A DNA stretch of 64,000 bases from contig BLAL01000062.1 in NCBI GenBank assembly GCA_015698045.1, positions 682,001-746,000 on the forward strand. The letters are read 5' to 3'. The notes beneath the pieces were generated by a model. That model had not been told where the DNA came from. It was given only the letters and a program-made list of their open reading frames with translations, and made no database searches. A program made the position numbers and the translations under genes. Below, one piece after another: positions 59,206 through 64,000 of the stretch (its first letter is position 1; each line of letters begins with the position of its first letter). Source of the DNA: Rhizophagus clarus. Taxonomy: Eukaryota > Glomeromycota > Glomeromycetes > Glomerales > Glomeraceae.

Positions 59206-61220
59206 GATCATCAAAATATAATTTATAATAAATATAAATATAAAATATAATATTTTTTTTATTCTTGAATTAATGGATAGTTTATTTTATAAAGAAAATT
59301 TATATAAATAAAATAAAAGCAAAAAAAATTTTCTTTACGGATTTAAATGTAAATATTATATAAATATAAATATAATAGCCGGAAGTAAATAAAAATTTAC
59401 CATTTGAAATATTTAAAAAAATACATTAACTTCCAATTAAAATCAATTAAGATCCAACTTGAAAAACAAAATGTATAGTATTTGAAGAAATTTTTTAATA
59501 AACATTTCGGAGCCATTTAGAAGAGTGTTATATTTGGCATTTTGGCCTGAAATTTTCAATTTTAAACCAAATTTAGGTCGGAATTACGATTTTGGTCAGA
59601 ATTAAGGGAATTTCGGCCAGAATTATAAATTCGAAAATCGCCAATTAATATGATTTTAAACTTTATATAAGTATTAAATGTTGGAAGAGGATGCTGTACC
59701 AAAAATTTTATTAATATATTAAAGCAAATTAGGGGGTTACATGCGCGATGATTGTTATAGCAAATAATTATTGTTAAAAAAATAAATACAATTTTTTTTT
59801 TTTATATGGATTTAATCTAAAATTCAATTCTCTTTTTTAATCTCTCTCACTGTGTATAGCTGGCCCGTCAATTTGTTTTTTGAAAAAATGTACTGTATTT
59901 TTAGGATTCAAAATAATTTTTTTTATATAAATAAACATAATAAATAAATATATTTAGATGAATGATTTCGGATATAATTCGGTTATGAATAATTTCGGAT
60001 CTCGGATCTCGGCGAGATACGGCTTTTATTATATATAAAAATTAATTTCAGGGCCAACTATAATATAAGTTGATCTGTATGCTTTTACAAGCGTGTTTGA
60101 TTTGTTAATTTAGAAATATAATTATATAGAAATTATGTGTAATAGCCTAAATAAGGGGCTCGAGATACTATTAATTACGTATTACGGATATTTATTTAAA
60201 TTAAACAAATTTGTAACGAATTTTGAAATGTTAAACCGATCACGAATTTTTTAAATAATTCTGCCCAAAATTAATGATAATTCTGGTCATATTTCTTTGA
60301 CCTTTTTTTTTTTTTTTTTCCTTATGCCGAAATATACTCTCATTATAATATTCAGAATAGAATAAAAAAAAAAATGTCATTTCCGATTGGACTCGACGAA
60401 ATAAAGTTTAATATAATTGTCAAAATCTGTAAGGGACTAAGGGTTGCAGCATAGAGAAATTATTTACTTTTTACGATCGACAATAAGCATTAATAGATAT
60501 TCGCTTTGTCAAAATCTGATCAAAATAATGAATTACAAGCTCAGCCAACTCACAAAAAAAACGACTTTTTTTGGTTTTTTGAAAATTTTATTTTTATTAA
60601 TAGTAAAAATTAATTGTCTAAATTATCCTCTGAATTTTTTTTTTTTTAAGTGAAAAAAAAAAAACAAATGTAAGAAAAAAAAAAACTTTAATCGATTTTT
60701 AAATTCAATTGTTCTTCATCTTTCCAACTAACCTTCCCCATCCATTGTACACACATTTAAAACCAAAAAAAAAAAAAAGAAAAGAAAAATTAAAAAAAAA
60801 AAATTTTTTTTAAAATTAAATATATGAAAATAAAAAAAAAATGAATATACAGAAAAATAATTGAAACATAAAAAGGTAAAACCTTTTTTAATATACAAAA
60901 ATTCGATTGTATACATGTATACGTTTGTTTTTTTAAAAAGATTCGTTTGCCTATTATAAATTGCTTAAATACAACAAAAAAAAAATATTTTTTTTTTTTC
61001 TAAAATAATGCATAACTGTGAAATTAATAAAAAAAAAGCGACCCTTCACTTTTTTGAAAATTTATAATATATATAGAAATATATATAATATTTTTTTTTT
61101 TAGTTTTTTCTTTGATCGTTAAATGTAATTCGTGATGTATTTTTATATATATGAAATTATTAGCGATTTTTTTTTTTTTTTTTTGAATTAATAAATGATA
61201 ATATGAAATGAAAGGTTTCA

Positions 61221-62768
61221 TTATACAATTGTTGCATTTGTATCATTTTGTTGGTGAATTGTTTCTTCTTTTACGGTTTTTGTCTCACCGGTTCGTGTAT
61301 TTACGGCAACAAGTCTGTCGACATGATAATAAGCCAATTCTCCTAATTCAGTTTCATCTAAACCTTTAGCTTCAGATTCAGGATCAGCTCTGAGTGAAAG
61401 TCCAGGAATTTTGTCCATAATAAATAAGATTAAATATGTAACAACGAAGGAATAAGATACACCGGTAACTGAATCAGCGATTTGATAGCCCAATTGTGCC
61501 CAATGTTGATTAATCCAGCCTCCAGGTATTACTATGCCATCAAGGGCAACAATGTTTGCATCAGCAAAGATACCAGTTAAAACATTTCCAATAATACCAC
61601 CGACTCCATGAACAGCGAAAACGTCCAAAGCATCATCAAAATCAAAGATGTGTTTCAATTTAACGGCCAAATTACATAAAATTCCAGAAACGACACCGAA
61701 AGCAACAGCAGCTGGAGTTCCAACATAACCAGAACCTGGAGTAATTGCAACGAGTCCTGCAACAGCTCCGGAACAGAAACTTAAAGCTGACAATTTCTTT
61801 TCAAGTCGATAATCCAACAAACACCAGGTGAGACCACCAACGGCAGCTGCTAAATTAGTTACAGCACAAGCCATACCAGCACGAGATGTAGAATCTAGGG
61901 CTGAACCACCGTTGAAACCAAACCAACCGAACCAAAGTAAAACGGCACCAAGTACAACATTAGCAATATTATGTGGCTTGAATTCATCGGTTCCATGACC
62001 AGTACGTTTACCCAAGATTAAAGCGTAAGCAAGAGCGGCAGCACCAGAAGAAATGTGGACAGGCGTACCACCAGCGAAATCAAGGCCTCCCAATTTTGCA
62101 GACCAACCATTAACATTCCATGTCCAGTAGGCAATTGGATCGTATACGATAGTAGACCATATAAAAATGAAAAATATGCTTGGGAAAATTCTACCACGTT
62201 CTGCAGCAGAGCCGATTGCAAGTGCGGGAGTAATTGCCGCAAACATACATTGATACATAGCGAACACTATTCCTGGAACATTTGTAACACCATTTAAAGG
62301 TTCGGTTCCGACACCCATAAAGAAAGCATGATTTAAATTTCCGATATAACCACTTGTGCCTGGGCCGAATGCTAAGCTGAAACCAATTGCCCACCACTTT
62401 TTTTTTTTTAAAAAGAAGAAAAGAAAATTCAAAAAAAAAAATGATTAAAAAGAAATTGCAAAAAAAAAAATAAATAAATTTCCTTACAAAGAGATAATTA
62501 CCTGAACTGATACTACAGCTAAGGACAAAACACTCAACATTATAAGTGATAATGCATTTTTGCTTCTAGCCATTCCACTATAAAAGTATCCGACACCTGG
62601 AATCATAATAAATACTAAGGCAGTCGATACCAAAATCCATGCTGTGTGGCCTTGATCAATATTGTTAGTTGATGACAATGCTGAAACATTTGCAATAAGT
62701 TCTGTTATGTTAACTCCATCAAATGGATTAGGAGTGGGAGTGGGCGCGGGAGCAGCAGCGTCACTCAT
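61221..62768 (-). CDS. AMT: High-affinity ammonium transporter (AMT/MEP family)
   Basis: Plasma-membrane ammonium channel/transporter, relevant to nitrogen uptake and, in mycorrhizal fungi, to ammonium release and recapture at the plant interface. Two exons (62768-62502, 62396-61221) give 480 aa. A short Pro/Ala-rich extracellular N-terminus is followed by eleven predicted membrane helices beginning at AWILVSTALVFIMIPGVGYF. The pore signature is complete: Asp195 in LDFAGGTPVH with His203, and the second pore His352 in VFAVHGVGGIIGN, equivalent to AmtB Asp160, His168 and His318. GYFYSGMARSKNALS and WFGWFGFNGGS are family hallmarks. The cytosolic tail contains ELGELAYYHVDRL and Thr residues that could be regulatory. 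The single intron ends in eleven A before its AG rather than a pyrimidine tract. Which AMT paralogue this is cannot be told from sequence alone. Confidence 0.96.
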
Positions 62769-64000
62769 TTTATCTTCAAAATGACTAAAAGGAGGGAGAA
62801 GAAGAAAAAATTTTTATCGTAAAAGATTAATTTACTTTTTCAAAGAAACAAAGTAAATTTTTTGGGTTTTTTTTTTTTATTAAGGACCAAATAAAATTTT
62901 GGTTGAGAGACGAATGGAGTCAACATGGAGCCTTTTTATACAATTTTTTTTTTTTTTTTTTTTTTTTTTTAGCGAAGGATAATAATTAATTATATTATGA
63001 CTAAATCTATGAATATATGTATTACAAGTTGAATGATCAAAATATAAACACACGTTTGCATGATAAATAATAAATTAAAAAAAAAAATTTTTTTTTTTTT
63101 ATTTTATATCCATATATTATATTAATAAAATAAAAAAAAATTTTTTTAGATTATAGATTTTGTGTGTAACTTTTATTCAATCGATGATGCTGATAAAGTC
63201 AGAGTTTAAACGTTCTATAATAATCACTGTTAGCAATATTAGGTTAGCTTTATAAAAAAATGGGACTGATTGTCAACTATTAAAGAAAAAAATTTTTTAT
63301 TTATCTTATCGAACAATCCAAGCCAGATTCTTTCGATTGTCATGTAGTTTCCTTAGAAATCAATTATTTTATCCTATCCTCCGGAATTTTGGATGGCATA
63401 ATTTCGTACAACATTATTACCAAATTTAGCTTATCTTTTTTAAGCTTTTTTTTCTGTACGTCATTCAAAAATAATTTTTATATGCAAGTTATTATTTATT
63501 ATTAAGTTTTGTGACAGAAAAGAGAAAATCATAGAAGAAATAGAGACATATGATATATAACATGATATAAGGATACGTGAAATTATCGTTTATCTTAATA
63601 ATAGAAAAATAAATATGCGGGAATTCTTATATTTAATATACCAAAAAAGAATTATTCATTATAATTTTTAACTTTCCCATCGATCTCTAAAAAAGGATCC
63701 TTCGGGAATTTTAACGAACTATAAATAAATATGCTTATGTCATATTACGCAAGATCATTCTTTTTGGAAAAAAAATTTCTTTGTTAAATTCAGAAAATTA
63801 CCGGGAAATCCGCGAAAAATCTTTCCTTATCTCTTAAATTTTCATGACGATCATTCTTTCATTCTTTCATTCATTCTTTTTTTTTTTTGATAAACGCGTA
63901 TTTTTTAATTTTGTGTAAAAAGAAAATGTACACATGCACGAGAACGAAGTGAATACTCAATTCTACTTTTTCATTAATGTTTTATAATCAATAATAAATC
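62769..64000. promoter_or_regulatory. Upstream region of the ammonium trans­porter
   Basis: 1.2 kb to the window edge with no coding frame. It holds a 30-T run at 62943-62972, A/T homopolymers and a CATT-rich tetramer stretch at 63853-63876. A GATAAG-like or TTATC core, the GATA-factor site used in fungal nitrogen regulation, occurs several times (for example around 63302-63308 and 63433-63438), but such cores are frequent by chance in AT-rich DNA, so no operator is claimed. Confidence 0.4.

Larger units (their letters stand above)
50147..61220. other. 11-kb gene desert made of nested repeats
   Basis: No host gene was supportable. Individually listed items are a poly-A retro-insertion at 51070, a long inverted repeat pair at 52290 and 59117, a tandem 41-nt array at 52392, two MITE copies at 53608 and 56257 and a hairpin element at 57758. 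The stretches 54240-56250, 56890-57750 and 58130-59110 are A/T-rich with no stable motif seen. From 59450 to 59640 there are GGCCAGAATTA-type motifs like those at 30066. The stretch 60000-61220 is homopolymer-rich and includes the ammonium transporter's 3' flank. Confidence 0.55.

Noticed and set aside
62769-64000. GATA-factor operator upstream of the ammonium transporter
   Set aside because: TTATC/GATAA cores are expected often by chance in DNA this AT-rich, and no spaced pair stood out.
1-64000. tRNA and rRNA genes
   Set aside because: I looked for GGTTCGA-type B boxes with a matching acceptor stem and found none convincing; no rRNA-like block was seen. Without a covariance search, short divergent RNAs could be missed.

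Overview
The window is nuclear DNA of a very AT-rich, intron-dense fungus. Genes have up to 16 exons with short GT-AG introns, homopolymer A/T runs are everywhere, and non-LTR elements and small inverted-repeat transposons are common. The family mix (HAP2, a Ste11/Byr2 MAP3K, Ugo1, Sec66, Mdj1, a fungal AMT ammonium transporter, a Frizzled-like 7TM receptor) together with the retroelement style suggests an arbuscular mycorrhizal glomeromycete close to Rhizophagus. That placement is inference from composition and family recognition, not from a search.

Layout. 1-10.7 kb holds one gene (HAP2, minus) in low-complexity DNA. 10.7-20.9 kb is gene-dense: the MAP3K, a Frizzled-like receptor and a diverged ubiquitin dimer (all minus), an RBR ubiquitin ligase (plus), an APE1-type DNA-repair nuclease (minus) and a short unknown ORF. 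21.4-25.7 kb is a transposon nest: a TIR element split by an ORF1-bearing LINE-like copy with a 17-bp target-site duplication, followed by telomere-like sequence and decayed coding fragments. 25.75-28.5 kb holds SEC66 and MDJ1, convergent and 69 bp apart. 28.5-31.3 kb is non-coding with a hAT-type MITE. 31.3-48.2 kb is the densest part: an HDHD2-like phosphatase, an unknown 273-aa protein, CPSF2/CFT2, UGO1, a small membrane protein, a membrane-anchored Nudix hydrolase, acylaminoacyl-peptidase, and NUBPL/IND1. The last two are divergent across 110 bp. 48.2-61.2 kb is a 13-kb gene desert built from 5'-truncated LINEs, two near-identical 632-bp MITEs, a 364-bp hairpin element and an odd tandem array of splice-site-flanked 41-nt units. 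61.2-62.8 kb is an ammonium transporter; the rest is its upstream region.

Gene models were built by hand from splice consensus and reading-frame continuity. For the main multi-exon genes the exon lengths sum exactly to a multiple of three: HAP2 410 codons, MAP3K 681, receptor 514, RBR 241, APE1 325, SEC66 220, MDJ1 438, HDHD2 264, CPSF2 757, UGO1 463, Nudix 386, APEH 719, NUBPL 325, AMT 481, each counting the stop. The genes are ordinary housekeeping and signalling genes of unrelated pathways, with no operon logic. Several concern mitochondria (MDJ1, UGO1, NUBPL). The least explained structures are the 41-nt array at 52.4-53.3 kb, the diverged ubiquitin dimer and the receptor.
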